This document shows, in pieces, positions 25,796-39,800 of a stretch of DNA of 64,000 nt. The notes beneath the pieces were generated by a model that was not told the origin of the DNA, did not search any database, and saw only the letters and a list, made by a program, of their open reading frames with translations. Position 1 is the stretch's first letter, and every line of letters starts with the position of its first letter. The DNA lies in assembly GCA_037349315.1 (NCBI GenBank), contig JBAIAC010000057.1:682001-746000 (forward strand), written 5' to 3'. This stretch comes from Chelydra serpentina. Its lineage: Eukaryota > Chordata > Testudines > Chelydridae. The position numbers and the translations under genes are program-made.

Positions 25796-26006
25796 CTTTC
25801 TCTGGTTGGAGGATTTGGCACCTCTGAGGCCCTTGGTGAAGCACACTGAGCCCTGTGCTTTCTTCTCCGTACTTTTGCATTTTCTGTTCCGCATGAGCAT
25901 ACATTTCAAGGACACTTTGTAGAATCACTTTCTAGTAAGTCCCTTCTTGTGCAAGGCAGAGTTGTGATGGTCCAAAATGTATTTTTTACTAAAAAGATAC
26001 TGCAAA

Positions 26007-26012
26007 AATAAA
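26007..26012 (+). terminator. SF3A3 polyadenylation signal
   Basis: The first canonical AATAAA after the SF3A3 stop codon (25793-25795). It gives a 3' UTR of a little over 200 nt, ending near 26030. Confidence 0.75.
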
Positions 26013-29000
26013 CTGATTTTAGTGTAGGAAGTCCTGAGTAACTTCTCTCCTTGTGTAGCCTGGTAAGGAAGAGCTCAACTTGATGAAAATATCAAGACTG
26101 TCTCTCATGCACACAGCTCCCAGTGTAATATTGTTGCGTCTCTTACGCTCCAGTTCTTTGAGCTGCTTTGGTGGGATTGACTTTTTTAAAAACCACCCAT
26201 GAACATCCCAAGTTCAAGTAAGCACTAGGTCCACAGGACTCTGAACTGAGCCGTGTGAATAGCCTCTTGTTTTCCCTTTCAGTCCTAGTTTCTATCCACA
26301 CAGTTGCTGTAGGAGGAATTGGGCACTAGGAGGCTGGTGAGCTACCCAGTGTGAGTGGCACTTCAGGAAAATGAAGAGCAGCAGCAGGAGCGTGAAAGGC
26401 GGTTTCCAGTTCGGTCGGCATTCTTGAGTTTTTAGGGGCATTGTTTCCTCCTCCCTTTCTTGATCAAAAACACCACAGCATCTGCTGCAATGGAGTGAGT
26501 GTCTGGAGGCTTCTGCACTGGCGGTGGCTAGGTGGTCCCCCTTGACCTTGTACTGCAAGAAAACAGCCACCAGCCTCATTGTATTATATTCCTTAACCAC
26601 AGTAATGGCAGCATGAGAGTCAAGTGGGTAGGTTCCTTGTTAGTCTTGCTGTTCCTGAACGTCTAACGTGAAGTGCTGGGAAATGGAACATTCTGAATAT
26701 CCCTGTCGCTCTGCATCTGTTTGTCTCAAAGCAGTGTTAGCATCCGCCCACTCCTGAGCACTGTGCTGTCCGTGTGCTGTAAGGCTGCTTGAGCTGAGGA
26801 GGGAGATGCAGGAGGCTGGGCAGGGGTTTGCTTGGAATGAATAATGTGAGGGGATGAGGCAGCTTTAACCTCTCCTGCAGTGGGGAGAGCCCAGGTCAAT
26901 AATTTGGTGGTTGTGTGTTTGTTTCAAACAGGGTATGTCCATGAGAATTAAAAAGAAATCTCTCCTCTAGCCCTGGGGGAGGGGGGGCAGGGGGGCATTG
27001 AGTCTCCCTGATAAAGCTGCTTGCATCAGGTTCCTGCTTGATTAAACTCCATTTTCAGTATGGCTAACCCTGTGCTTGAACCTCTGTGTAGGGTTTTCCT
27101 TGGGGGCTGGTGGTGTGGTTTTGTTGGGTGTTTGCTGTCTGAGAGTATGGTGGCAGATCGAAATGAGGAAGACACAATAGAAAGTCCCAAACTAACCTCA
27201 ATTCCTTGTTCCATTCCAAGAGAGCGAAGGTGGGTGTCAGTGTGACAGGCTGACAACACCCTGAATGAACTTTATTGAATGAAGTTAAATCCTACTTAGG
27301 CTTAGCACCTTTTGGGGGGTCCTTTGTATTGTATTGGAAATGCAAATATTTATGTGTGATTGTGAGATTGGTGGACTTCTTTAGCAGGGAGAGGAGACTA
27401 ATGCCCTCACTGGAAGGGATTGGGACACTCGGAGGTCTTTGGGGAACAATACATGTGAAGTGGATTTCCTACGAAATACCTTGGGGTGAGGGAAATGCAG
27501 ATTCTCCCCTCCAAGGCCAAGCTTTTGAAGATAAGGCCGGGGGAGAAGTATCCACTGTATGCTAATTACCTGCTGCAGGGGTCCTTGGTCTGGAATTTCC
27601 ACACCTGTATAAGGGGCAAACTGAACGTGTTATGAGTGTGCTTGTTCTGAGCTGAGGCTGTGAGCACAAAGAATTCCCTGTGTTAGGATTTGAAGGAGGA
27701 CTGCTCCTTCCAGAATCCATGTTAGGATTTGGGGGTGGGGAGGTCCCCTGGTAAGCTTATTAACATATATGTGGGTTCTTTCACTATTTTTATTGTTACT
27801 CTGTATTGCTTAGGAATACAGTAGGCTTGCATAGAGAGACCCATGTGGTACTTGTAACTGTACCAATTACTCTGTTAGCTGTCTCTGAAGAGAGAGCAGG
27901 TAGGTCTGTTCAGATGGACTGTCTTTGGTGGGGTAACACAGTGAAGGCCAGGGAATGGTGCAGCCTGGAAATACCCCAGTCAGAAGGGAGAGAGTTGTGG
28001 GTTTCCATCTAGGAGAGGCACCACTGAGGAGCTGGAAGCCGAGAGTGGGTGCCTTTGCTGGAACACAGCAAGGAAATACAGGTGCAGTGGCCCTGAACTG
28101 TGACAGTCGGCTCTGCAGTTTCCCTGGCAAAGTGGCATCATTATCCAAATATGCAATCTGCCAGCCAGTGTCAGTTCAGCAAGTCCCAGCAAGCGTTTGC
28201 AGAATTATTCAGCAGAGGGCACTCCAGCCACAGGCTCGGAAGCTGATCCAGGCCAGTCGTCTCTAGCATGTAACTTGTGCAGTTTCATCTCTCTGTTTAT
28301 GGACTGGCCAGAGTTCTCAAATTGATTGGAGAGTTTCCTGCAGGAACTTGTGACTTTCTCCCCTACGTGAACAGCTGGCCTGTGTTTGAAATTCCTGCTG
28401 TCGATTGGCTGCATGTGTGGTTTGGCTTGCCCTAGTACTTGGCAAGAATCTAGCTGCTCGATGATGTAACGGTACAGTGCAGTTCTCAAACCCTTATGCG
28501 AGAATGTAGTTTGAAAGCTGCTCTCAGTGAGTGCTCAATCTTCACCATCCATTGTAAAGCTCTCGTATTTGGGGAAAGGTCAGGCTGTTCAGCAGGCTTT
28601 GGAGCAGGTCTGAGCAAAGCCCCTCAGTTACAAGGGGAAAAGGATTCTGTCCTGGAGGAAACTTGGGAACTGCAGGAGGAGGCATGGTTAAGCCAGTGAG
28701 ATGCCCCATGGGTCTCATGCAGCTTAACTTCCAGGTTGTTTGGAGCATGATTGAATGGTGTAATTCTCTAATCTTGGATGCTAACCCCTCTTAAGATACA
28801 TCCCGTATTGATCCCTAAACAGGAATCCTTAATATCTGTGTTTAATATGGAATGATGTGCTGCCCCCCTTGAGCCAAGAGAAACAAAAGTGGCACCATTG
28901 GCCTTCCTCTCTGATACCATAGTGTATGCAGCTGCCCCGGCCTGTGTTGCTTTCCGTTGGAACGGAGAATAGTCACATACTGTGCTTAAGAGAAACAGGC

Positions 29001-30867
29001 TTCACACCAAGCTGAATGGGCAGTTCTCTCACCTCCCAACTCACAGCAGAACGAATGGATGGAAAGGACCAAACCCATTTTGGATTACAGGGAACATATA
29101 GAGTGGAGGGTCACACTCGATGTGGCACTGCCTGGCCTGATGGGCTGGATCAGCGTGTGACAAACAGGGAAAGTTCATACTTCGGGGGGGGGGGGGGAGT
29201 CTCCATCAGGAAATGCCAGGACATGGGCTGCTGCTGTTCCCAGAGAGCTGAACCCCAGAGGTGGCACCTCAGCCCCTTCTCCAGCCAGTGTGATTCTGCC
29301 CCTTAGCTTGGTGACACAAGATGCCTTAGGGGGAAGTGGAGAGCAAGAGTGTACCAGTGATTAGCTGCAGCCAGTGCTCACAGGTGAGGCAGGACTATGG
29401 AGAATCACTATAGAGCATGTTCCTAGGAGGTGGGAATGCTGCTGTCCTGAGACAGGCATCTGGGGCTCGTATTCTACCCCTGCAGCAAGTACTGGGTTTC
29501 CCTTGGGCTCCTTGGCCAGCCAGGCTTACTTGTTTGGCTCATTTATAATCCCAATGGCCAGAGCTCCCTAGGGTGAGCAGGTCTGGGAAGAAAGGGAGGG
29601 AGTAATCAAGGCTAATTGGGTCTGGCTGGGCAGGCTGATTACGGTAATTATGCCAGCCCTGTTCCTGGCCCTGAAGGGATAGTGAAATCTAGTGATGGTG
29701 TTCTCACATGTTGGGGTGGGCAGGCATTGGAGATGGCTGCAGGTGAGCTGGGGAAGAGGCAACAGCCCCTGTGCTCAGATCCCAGCGGTAGCTGTGCTGG
29801 GGCAAAGGCAGTTTCTGATGGGGGGCAGGCTGGAGCAGGTGAGGGAGCAGTCCCGGTGTGGACTTCGCTGCAGTCCCTTAGTGTCAAAGCAGCAGAGCCC
29901 TGGATAACAGCGCGAGGTTTGTATCCAGCAGGGAAAGCCCCGCACGTCATGCCAAGAGCAGAGGAAAATACCAGCTTTAGCCAAGCATCCCTCGGTAACG
30001 CACACACAACGGCATCGCGATCCCAGTGAGGGGATGGGGACTGAGTGCAGAGCTGGGTCACAAATTTTAATCCTAGCTCTGTCCCGGACTTGCAGTGACC
30101 ATCTGTGTTTGGGAACAGGGCAGCCCTGCCTCCTGTGGGCTAGGGAGTGGTACGGGGAGTTCATCAAGCACTTCATAGCATTTTAGAATCCGATGTCAAG
30201 AGCCAAGGTACAAGAATTTCCTTCATGGGCTCTCCTGAGCCGCTCCTTATTCCATTCCTAGCCTTCAGCGCTACGCCCGAGCCCTACTCACGCCTGGGCT
30301 GGCAGCAGAACCATTGTGCCAAGGCAGCTGAAAGAATCTGGGTTCAAAATCTCACAGGCCCGGAGTACTAGGAAGAGCCGCCACTCTGGGATGGCTCACG
30401 CTACTGCAGCAGGGACCTTCCCATTCCCCGAAGATTAAAGCAATTGGGCTCATCCGCGCCCATCCCCCTCCAGCTCCAGAGTAGGGAACAGGTAACCTAA
30501 TAGCATGTGCACCTAGGACAGTGATTAATGGTTGTCAGGACAACCTCTCTTGCCTCTTCTGCCCTGGCAGAGTGTACAAAGGCTGGAGCTGGCTGGGGAC
30601 AGGTGGAAAAGGATCGGCTGAGCAGACATTTTTGGATTAGACGGTTGCTATGAGCAGAGAGCCACAAAATTGTTCCCAGTACTCCCCTCTCTGCTGATCG
30701 TTGCCTTCAGCAGTGCATGTGGGTGGCGTCCCCAGGGGCTGCCCCTGATAATGGCACTGGGTCTCCAGCAAGCGAAGATACTTAAACTTCTGGGTTTTAT
30801 GAGAAATGCAGCCGTGCTCCATTGTCCCTAAGCCGCTGACGGCCAGAAGCTGGGAGTGGGGGACGGG

Positions 30868-31012
30868 ATGGAGTGCTCGGTAGTTGCCCTGTTCTGTTCA
30901 TTCCCTCTGAAGCATCTGGCAGAGGCCACTGTTGGAAGACAGGATACAGGGAGAGACGGACCGTTGGTCTAACCCAGTGTGGCCATTCTTGTATTGTACA
31001 AGCCCCGGAGAG
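30868..31012 (-). repeat. Turtle interspersed repeat, minus orientation
   Basis: The reverse complement reads AGAATGGCCACACTGGGTTA, then CCAACGGTCCGTCT, then ACAGTGGCCTCTGCCAGATG and GAGGGAATGAACAGAACAGG. This is the same family as the plus-strand copy at 60568-60720. I know it as abundant in turtle genomes but do not assign it to a named element. Confidence 0.6.
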
Positions 31013-34000
31013 CTCTGTGCACTGGGGGCAGGTGGAAGTGGGGAGAGCCAGCTGGAGCCACCTGCTAAGCCCTAGGGGCTGCCGATTCGCTCCTCTGCAA
31101 TGTGTCCTCTGAGAGAACATGCGACCGGATGTGAGTGAGCCTGTGGGCCTGGCTCCTCCCTGGCCATAGGTCAGAGGGTGAGCTCTTCGGAGCAGGGCCT
31201 GGTGTCTGGCTGTGTTGTCCATGCTAAGTCCTAGAATCATGGTGGCGTAGGTGCCTCTTACTAGCCCTCTTTGCTCCGGGCTGAGTGCACAAGGAATCTG
31301 TATCTGTCCCTTCAGCCCCCTGGCAGGTGTGGGGGACTCCCCGGTTCCATGGGTCCTCTGACAGTGGATTCCCAAGTGAAAGGAATTCGAAGTGCTGCCA
31401 TGAGGAGTCGTCCACGTGACTGGCCTGTCCATAACTGAGAGGGTGTAGCTGGGTGAGAAGATGATTGCTTATTACAGGCCAAGCGAGGCTGTATTAACCT
31501 GTGGAAGGGCTGGAAGAGGGGCTGGCTGTTTTCCAGGCAGGTTACTTTGCCTTGGCACTGAGTGTGGGGGGTTGGGAGCCAGCCTGCCCATCCTAATCTC
31601 CTTGCCCCATATGGAAAAACGCTACATTTGGCACAGTTGTGTTCGTTCGTAGCCCCGTCTTGTTCCCGCTGACTCTGGAGGGGGATGGAGTCGGAGGCAG
31701 GAGACGTGGTGAGATGTGTATTTAATAGATGGCAAACCGGCCCCTCCTCCTGCGCCATGCTCTGCACAGGTGGCAGGGTGGATCCTGTAACGCCCGTTCC
31801 TGTGCTCAGCATGCAGAGAAGTAAAGCTGTCTGGGCCGGGGCCCGTGAAGTGCATGTGGAATCTGCCCTGCCTCCCTTGCTCTCCCGTTGACTGCTGGGG
31901 CCTTGGGGTGGAGGGAGACGGAGCTAACTCACTGGCTGTGCTACCTGTCTGAGACTGGGAATCAGCCCTGACTCTTCCCCACCTGCAGCCCCTCAGGAGT
32001 TTGGCTGCCACAGCCGTGTCCATGTTCAGAAAATTCCTTTCGCTGTGGTTAATGCAGCCCAGAGCTGTGCCTGTCTCCCTCCCCTGGACCCTGCAGCCCT
32101 CTGCATCCCTGGGAGCAGCAGGTAACGAACACCTCTCACTGGCTAATGGGTTGAGCCACTCTTCCTGGGCGGGGAGGTGGTGCTGCTTGGCAGGCACCAG
32201 CGTGAAGCGCCTGTGCTGTATGCACCTCCGGCAGCCGAGCACAGGCACCCCTCCCCACTCCGGCTCCCTGCAGGGCGATCACGGCTGCGGAGAGCAGACA
32301 GGCAGGGTGAGTGGATGCAATGGGCTGCCCTTCACCTGCCCTGCCTTGGGGGAAGCCCCCTTTCTCGGGTGCTTGGGCCTGACCCTTACTCGTAATCTCT
32401 CCTGGAGCCGGGTGTGGCTGGGAGGAAGGAGACTGCCCGCACCTCTGTGCGTTATTGAGGGGTGGCTGTTCTTTCGGTGAGAGCAGCCGGAAGCAGGGAC
32501 CAAAGCTATCAAACCCCCACCAGGCTTCCCCACCGGAGCTCATTGTGCAGCCCCAGAGTGCCAGAGATCCTCTGGGTGTGTTGCCGTGTGTCAGGAAAAC
32601 GGCCCCAGGACTTCGACTGACTCTGCTCCAAACAGAGCTCAGCTCAGCACGAGCCCAGAGCCTGCTCCATTTCTTCAGAGAGGTTAATCTGATCACTCCC
32701 TGCCCTCCTCCTGAAGTGAGCTCCAGCCTCCACCCTGGGCTGGCCCAGAGCTGCTGCCCCGCGCCAGATGCAAGAGCTGCTTGGGTTCTGCCTTGTTTCG
32801 AAGGCTGGGGACAGGGTAGGAAGCGGGACCTCACCCGGTATTGGCTTCCATCTCATTCATACTGGACAAGTGGCTGCAATCAGGGCTAGCTGGAGTGGAT
32901 GCCTTTGACTACCCTGAGGCAGTTCTGCCAACCCTAACTGCTCAGAAAGGATGAGCCAGGCCCTCAAAATCAAGAGCTTTTTAAAAAATTGGGTTCTTTT
33001 TATTCTGTCTCGTCTTTGAGCCTGTAGGATTCGCAGCTTCTTTCACATGCAGGAGGGCTAGACGTTTACTGTAAAGGAAAGCTGAGATCCTCACTGGGCT
33101 CCAGGAGCTGGGGGTTTATGAGAAAATCATAACCGCTGGCAACAGGCTTCCCTGGTTCCCCAGAAGCTGGGGGTGACCCCTTCCTGCTGAGAGGGCCAGA
33201 ATGGGACTCAGCAGGTTTAACTGCGAGCTGGGCATAGGGCTGACTGATCGGATGAGAAGTAAACTGGGGCCATGGCCCCTTGTGGCCAGCCTAGAGCCTC
33301 TGGCTCTTGGTCTGATAGTTGGCTGATATTTGACTGATGCCCTAAAGCTAGGGCCCAAGGGTCAGGTTTGCAGACTAGTGAAAGATGAAGCTGTTGTGTC
33401 AGCGATGAGCTCTCGTCTGTATGCTCAGAGGCTGTTACCCCTGCTCCAGTCTGCTTTGCACAGCACAAGACCTCCCATCAGCCCCTCCAGCAGGGAAGCA
33501 GCTTGGCAGCTGGAGAAAGGTGAAAGGTCAAGTGAGCTATTCAGGAGAGAGGGGGAGAGTTATGCTGCTGATTCTATTGGTCCATAGGAGTGACGGGAAG
33601 CCAGATGCAAGTCCAGTGTGTTCCATAACTCAACTGATGTTGTAACAAAGGGCAAGATCTGCCCCACCCTATCTTCTAGCTCCCTGGAACTTCTCCTGGG
33701 AGTTGGAGCATGCAAGTCCCAGTGTCCTGGCAAACTGCAGGCCGGGTAATTACATGCTGTTCACGTAACTCCCCTCTCCTGCAGTTTCATGTGGATGAGG
33801 GAGGGACTTGTCTTCCCTTGCTGCCCTGAACTCTCCTGTTGCTCTTTGCTGTGAAATGTATCTCAGAGCTGGTTGCACTTTAAAGATGGGTGAAGTGATT
33901 CCTCTAGGGAGAGCTCGTAGCAACCCTGGGGTTCTTCTGCCTAAAGGCCACTAGGTTCAGATGAGATCGTTACGCTCTCCAGGACTCGCTAGAAGGATTC

Positions 34001-35974
34001 ATCCCTTGCCCAAGGAGAGGTGTGACGGGTCCGACTGTTCCCTAATGCAGGGTTCAGAGGGTTGAGCGTGAGTGAGGAGTGCAGGATGAAAGCTGGCGTT
34101 TCACCAGCCCCTTCCGTTCCTGTGTGGGAGCCGTTGGCACCGTAGTTACAGGCTCACTCATTCCCGGCAGAGAGGCCCCTCGTTCCCAGCTGTCCACATC
34201 TTTATTTTGACTAGAAGAAGCTAATTGCTGCCGGCTGCCTGTCAGCACAGTAACCCGTAGGCGTTGCCACTCACCGGGTCTGTTTGCAGCTTTACGAATT
34301 ACCTGTGAGACTCGAGCAAACAATGTCGCTATATCAACCGAGCTGCACGGGGGCTCCCATGTGTGTTTACTTCAGTCTGAGCCCCTGGACGATGCTGCTG
34401 GCTGGTTGCTATGGCAGCCTGGATGAGTTTGGGGAGCCTCACGGGAAACAAAAGGATGGTTGTGCCAGGTTTGAGGTCTGAGCCTGCATCCTTCCCAGTG
34501 CTGCGTCTGCTAGGCCCTCGCGTTGCTCCGCTGAACAATCTCTGCCATCACCACATTCCGAGCTGTCGAACGTGATACCCCAGCCCTCTGGATTAGCACA
34601 ACACACTGTGCAGCTCCCCTAGCTGCAGTGTTACAGAGGACAAGAATCTGCACTGAGACCCCAGGGTCCATCTAGTCCCAACTCCTGCTCTTCCTTCCAT
34701 GTAGCCCAGGCAGCCTCTGAGGTTAAAAGCAGAGCACGGCTCTGTTGCTGGACGACAGTGTCCAGGAATGCCCCACTGTTGGTGTTAGTAGGGGGGAAGG
34801 GGCTGGGTCGTTAGCCCAGAGACCGAGGAGCCCCACTGGCCGGCCACACAAGAAGAGAACTCAGCACGGGCCGCCTCAGTGCCAGTTCCTGGCAGGGAGT
34901 CCCCCACCTTTGCTGCCCTGCGGCTGAGGGAAGTGGGGAGGAGGTGGAGGGCCTGGCCTGGCTGGAAAGGCCTTGCAGGCCCCAAGCAGGACTGTCCCGC
35001 TGGCTTGGAGGCAGCCATAACCTGTAGCTCAGGGCCATGTGGTTCTCCCTGGGACAAGCCGGCGGGGGCGCCCCTTGCCCGTGCAGCGCTCTGCACGTAC
35101 CAACGGTGCCGCGAGGCTGCGGAAGCTCAGGCCCCGAGGGGACCTCTGGGAAGTGGGCAGATTCTCTGACCGTCCGCCCCAGCGGAGCCCTGCTCCCTGA
35201 GGCCGTTTCCGCTCTTGTTGACTTGCTGTGGCTGCCGCGGTGACTGGAAGGGCCCCGGTTGCTGCACCTGAGCCGGCTGGTGGCAGGGGCATTTCTTGCA
35301 GTTCTGCCCCTCGACTCCGAAACCAGCGAGGGGGAAGCGGGCGCAGCACCGTGAGAGGCGAGAGCTGCACCAGCGGGCACAGGTGGGGACGGGGACCCAG
35401 GCCTGGGCTCCATGAGGCGCTAACAGCTTGAGCCCACGGGGGAAGCCGAATTAAGAGGTTCCCAGGCTCAGCAAAGGGAGAAGAGCCGGATGGCTGGGTG
35501 CAGAGCTGGGGGTGAGGGTGAAGGTGAGCCGGGGGAACTGAGCTGAGCTGCCTATTCTTGCGTAGTCTGCCGCGGGGTTTCTGGGAATACCTCTGTCAAA
35601 CGGGATCAGGTTGGAGCCTCCCGCAACAGGGAGAGTTGCCTCTCTGGTGCGGGACCTGCGTCCCCCAAGAGGGCTGATCGGGAAGCTGGACTAGAAGCCC
35701 TAAACATGTCTGGTGAAATGAAGAAAGGGCAGAACTCCCAGCATGGGCCGGGCCAGACTCATCGAGGGGGGTGGGGAGCTGTGGGGTTTGAGGGACTGGT
35801 TGAAAGTGCACCTTGGAGAATAGCTATAGTGGAGGGATGAACCTGAGGCCTCCTGGGTCTCTGGCTGGATTCTGATTCCTGTCTGCTGCCTGCCCATGGC
35901 TGAGGCGTCCTTGTGCGGATACCGGTGAACAGTGAGCACTAGGCTCCGCCTTTCTAGGAGTGTGAACTCTGAGG

Positions 35975-36253
35975 CCTGACCCACACTAGAAAGTTAGGCT
36001 AACACAGCTACAGCACTCAGAGGTGTGAAAATCACACCCCCGAGAGCCGCAGCCATATAGACCTAACCCCCGGCGTAGACGCAGCTAGGTCCACGGAAGG
36101 GTGCTTCTGTCGACCCAGCTGCCGTCACTCGGCGGGGCGCATTACAGCGACAGCGTCGCGGAAACCCCCTGATCGCTGTAAGAAGCATCTGTGCTGCCGC
36201 GGCCGGGCTGCAGTGCCCTGGCCGTGCTGCGGGGCTGTAGTGTGGACATGGCC
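35975..36253. mobile_element. hAT-type MITE
   Basis: The left end ACCCACACTAGAAAGTTAGG and right end GGGCTGTAGTGTGGACATGG are inverted relative to each other. Internal blocks (AGGTGTGAAAATCACACCCC, then CTAGGTCCACGGAAG) match the other MITEs at 45891 and 49323. No coding capacity. Confidence 0.5.
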
Positions 36254-36897
36254 AGGCTTAACCATGGTTAGCTCTGCAAGTCCCACGGTTTTGTTTCGGT
36301 CCCCTGGGGTGACTCAACCAGCCAGCACTGTGAGTTGTGACCGAGTGTCACAAGATCCTACGGGTGGATCTTATTTATCTCTGCTAGATACCCCCGGGCC
36401 AGGGCTCGGCCTCTCTGGTAGTTACTGCCATGGGGAGCTCTCCAGTGTTGCTAATGCTGCATTGAATGGCCTGTCTGACCAGCCTGTCGTCCCCCCCCCC
36501 CGGAAGCACCTCCATCAGGGCAATCCTGGCCCTTCTCAAGCTCCCTGCCGAGCTGGGCTGCAGGAGCAGTTCCGTCTCCTGGGGACAATGGAGCACAGGG
36601 GCTGGCCAGGGACACTTCTATTTGGAACCTGAGGTGCTGCAGGGCTGTCCAGCCAGCTCTCTCTCCAGTGCCAGGCAGGCAGGGAGCTTCTGCTCTGCTC
36701 CCCGGTCCTGAGAGCTCTGACTTGCCCTCTCAGGAAATGCTGCTGGCCTTGGAGCCTTATGGGCCGGGTCTGTCTCGTGGGTGCAGGCTGGGGTCTACGT
36801 TCCCAGCTGGGGTCCCAGGGCAGTGAGGTGCGGCTCTTACTCTGTCTTCCCTCCCCGCCCCCAGGGTTCAGTTGGTGCGAGGCCTCCCTGGCTGAAG

Positions 36898-39800
36898 ATG
36901 GCAGGTTGGGAACGCCGGGTGGCTCCAGGCCGAGGTAAGCGACTCCATTTCAGGAGCAAAGTGTCAGCGACAAGCCCAGCCTGTTAAAAGCAAACCTGCT
37001 AAATGTCCAAATGTTCCTCCCCCGCCCCCTCAGACGGCTGCCTCAGGCTGCTTTGGCTGCTGGGTAGCTGGTGCTGGCCCTAAGGAACTAAACCCAGTCT
37101 CACCCCGGGACATGTCCCCGCAGAGCAAATGGGGGGAATAAGGCAGCGCGGAAGCCGAGTTGCCCCCAAGGGGAGTTCTTGGGGGAGACAGAAAACCCAG
37201 GGCTTATCTGCCGCAGGTCTGGCACTAGCAGGGTCCCAGAGCAATGGCCTCTGAGTGTGGTCAGCAGCCCAGGTCTGGCGCAAAGCCTCTGGCCTGTGAT
37301 TTAAACTACAGCCTCAGCCTGCTATTCCCGCACCTTACAGCGGGTGCCCCCCACCGCCGCGGGCACTGTCCAGAGTCACGGGGTGGACGTGCCGGTGTGA
37401 GCCCCACTGACGTGCTGTTGGGGGGGGGGTTGACTGCCAGGGATCTCGGAGACAGTGGGCAGCTCCCCCAGACTCTGCTCCCAGGGCACCCTCGCATCGC
37501 CGGACCAGGCAGCCCCAGGGCAGGGGTCAGACTCTCCTGTGCTGAAGCTTTGTGATGCTCTGCCGTGGGGGAAGAGTGGGTGCTGTGGTGGGGGATGAGC
37601 TGCCGCCGGGGTGGGGGAGTGCCGAGGGCGGGGGGTAACACCCCCTTCTGCCAGGGCTTTTAAAGCCGATGACTCCAAATGGCTTGGCCCAAGAGTGCGA
37701 ACACTGAGACTTCCAGCAGCAGAGTGACTCTGGCAGCAGATGTTCCACACTCCGCACTGTGCAGTCTCCTCTCTCTGTTCCAGGCTTCCTCCTGCTCTGC
37801 ATTTCGACTCTGCATTTTAGCGCTTGGAATCCTGTTGCATCAGCAGGTGAGGCACAGGCTGGCCAATGGGGAGAACTCTAGGCTCCTTTTGGGGAAACTG
37901 CTTTAGAGGCGGCAACAGCAACAGGTTTTGTTTGGGCGCCTGCCCCGCCCAGTCCGAGCTGTGTAGGGTGGGGGCGCAAGGGAAACCAGACACGGGAAGA
38001 ATCTCGGCGTTCCTGACTCGTGCGCCGAGCTCTTCTCTCCATGCAGCGAGAGCTCCAGGAACCCCTGTTTAACCTGCCTCCCCAGCTACCAGCCTGCTCC
38101 CTTCTGATGCAGATCTAATTGTAGGACAGACTTCTCCTTAGGCAAAGCGTCGCTGGTGAGCAGGGTTATGGGGCCAGGCTCACCCCTTCAGTGGAGGTCC
38201 CAGCGGTGAGGGAGGAGCTATAAAATCCGCCCTGGGTTTATCGCTGATGCTAGTAGTCATGCCGTGGAGTGTTGTCCACACATCGTCTCTGGCTCCCCAG
38301 ACACTCACATGTAGAATATTTCCCTGCTGATTTCTGTACAGCCCGCAGGTAGCATGCTATGCAAGGGGAGAGCTGCAGCTTCTCCAGACACCTAGTTCTC
38401 AACTTGTTATGAGCACAAGATTCGTTTCCCTTTATCACTCGGAAACCTTTTATCTTCCAGAGCTGAACACTACTTCTAACGCATCTTTGACCTCCAGCCC
38501 CTCTGTTCCAGAGCCTTCCCCTATTTCCAGCACATCCATGGTCTCCAACCTCACTGCAAATTGGACAGAAGACACACCTGTAAGGAAATATGGTCTAGGG
38601 TTGGAGCCCGGAGCCCAGATCCCAGAGAGGCAGGAGGGGTGTGAGTGGGAAGTCAGAGAAGAGCAGAGTTCCTTTGCAGCTCTGCTGGGAGGGCAGGGGC
38701 TCCTAGGGGGCGTTGATAAGAAGCTACCCTAGCTGACAATTCAGGCTTCCTCCAGAGCTGGATTTCCTGGTGCTGCATGAGACCAGGGATTCCATCCTAG
38801 GGCAGCTGAGCAGGCCCTCCCAGAGGCAGAGTGAGCGATCTGCAAGGCAGCAGCAAATGACAGCCGAGGGGAGCGCTGCTGGGTGCATTGCCAGCGTGGG
38901 GCTGGCATGGGCAGGGCCGGGCATGTGGCAGGGCTGTAGTGAGAAAGGTGCCCTTGGAGTGTGTGTGCCAGCCAGTGTGTGCTCTTTCCGCAGCTCACCT
39001 GCCCGAGTTTTCAGTGCTCTGGAGAGAGATGCTACCAGGACGAAGCTTATGCCAATGACACCGTGACCTGTCACAATGAGTCTCACTGTGAGGTAGGGGA
39101 GTTCTCCGGGTGGGCACTGTGCCAGTCACCTCTGCTGCTCCCTGCAGGAGTGAGCAGCTTGCACTAACGCCCTGGGTGCAGCACTCCTAGGCACTGGGAG
39201 AGCATCCCTGTCTGATGTCTCGGCTCTGCCTGCGCCAGGGGAGGGAGATCAGGCAGCTGCCAGCCAAGCAGCAGCCTAAAGAGACCAGGAGCGTCCCAGG
39301 CCCTGGGTTGCTGGGATGTGTTTTGGGGGCGAGGGAGGAGGATGCAGTGTGAGTCACTGAGGAAATGGCCTAGTAACCCTGGGGCTTAGAAACCTGTGCC
39401 CAGCTCCGGTTCTTGTTCTCTCTCCTCTTGCACAGTCTGTCACTTATTCTTGCTCTGACTGTTTTTGGTCACACTCCTGACCCTGGTTTGTGGTTTGTCC
39501 GTTCCCTTCCCCCGTCCTTTCCTCCTTAACCCCGTCCTGTCTCCTGTGTTCTTAAACCTGCCCTTTGCTTAGTGCTCGCCTGAGCAGCCTGGTGGCTCCC
39601 ATGACCTGCTTCCTGGGATAGAACTAGCTTGCCAATTTCTCCTTGCTGTCAGCGCCGTCTGTCGGCTGTATCGGGGTGTGTCCCCTTCCGGGGCTTCCCC
39701 CGGGCTCCAGTGTGCCCAAAGCAGCCCCTGGTGCAGTTTTTCAGGCTGTTCTCAGTGGCATGGGGACGTGCAGAGAGGAGCCCACCCCACACCATGAGCT

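Larger units (their letters stand above)
26031..36864. other. Gene-poor interval between SF3A3 and the LU-like gene
   Basis: No coding exon is supported. Minus-strand frames at 30797-31432 (211 codons) and 34811-35413 (200 codons) lie in GC-rich sequence and show no recognisable domain. 27240-28010 looks LTR-like (TGTGACAGGCTGACAAC near its left side, a TGTATAAGGGGC motif at about 27606), unconfirmed. 29185-29197 is a poly(G) run. 34900-35430 is GC-rich and could hold the promoter and 5' UTR exon of the downstream LU-like gene, but I see no decisive element. Confidence 0.4.

Noticed and set aside
30797..31432. Minus-strand frame of 211 codons
   Set aside because: Overlaps an interspersed repeat (30868-31012), has no recognisable domain and is probably a chance frame.
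34811..35413. Minus-strand frame of 200 codons in GC-rich sequence
   Set aside because: Overlaps plus-strand open frames, is Pro/Ser/Arg-rich in the way of GC-rich noncoding DNA, and has no family signature. It may be CpG-island sequence.
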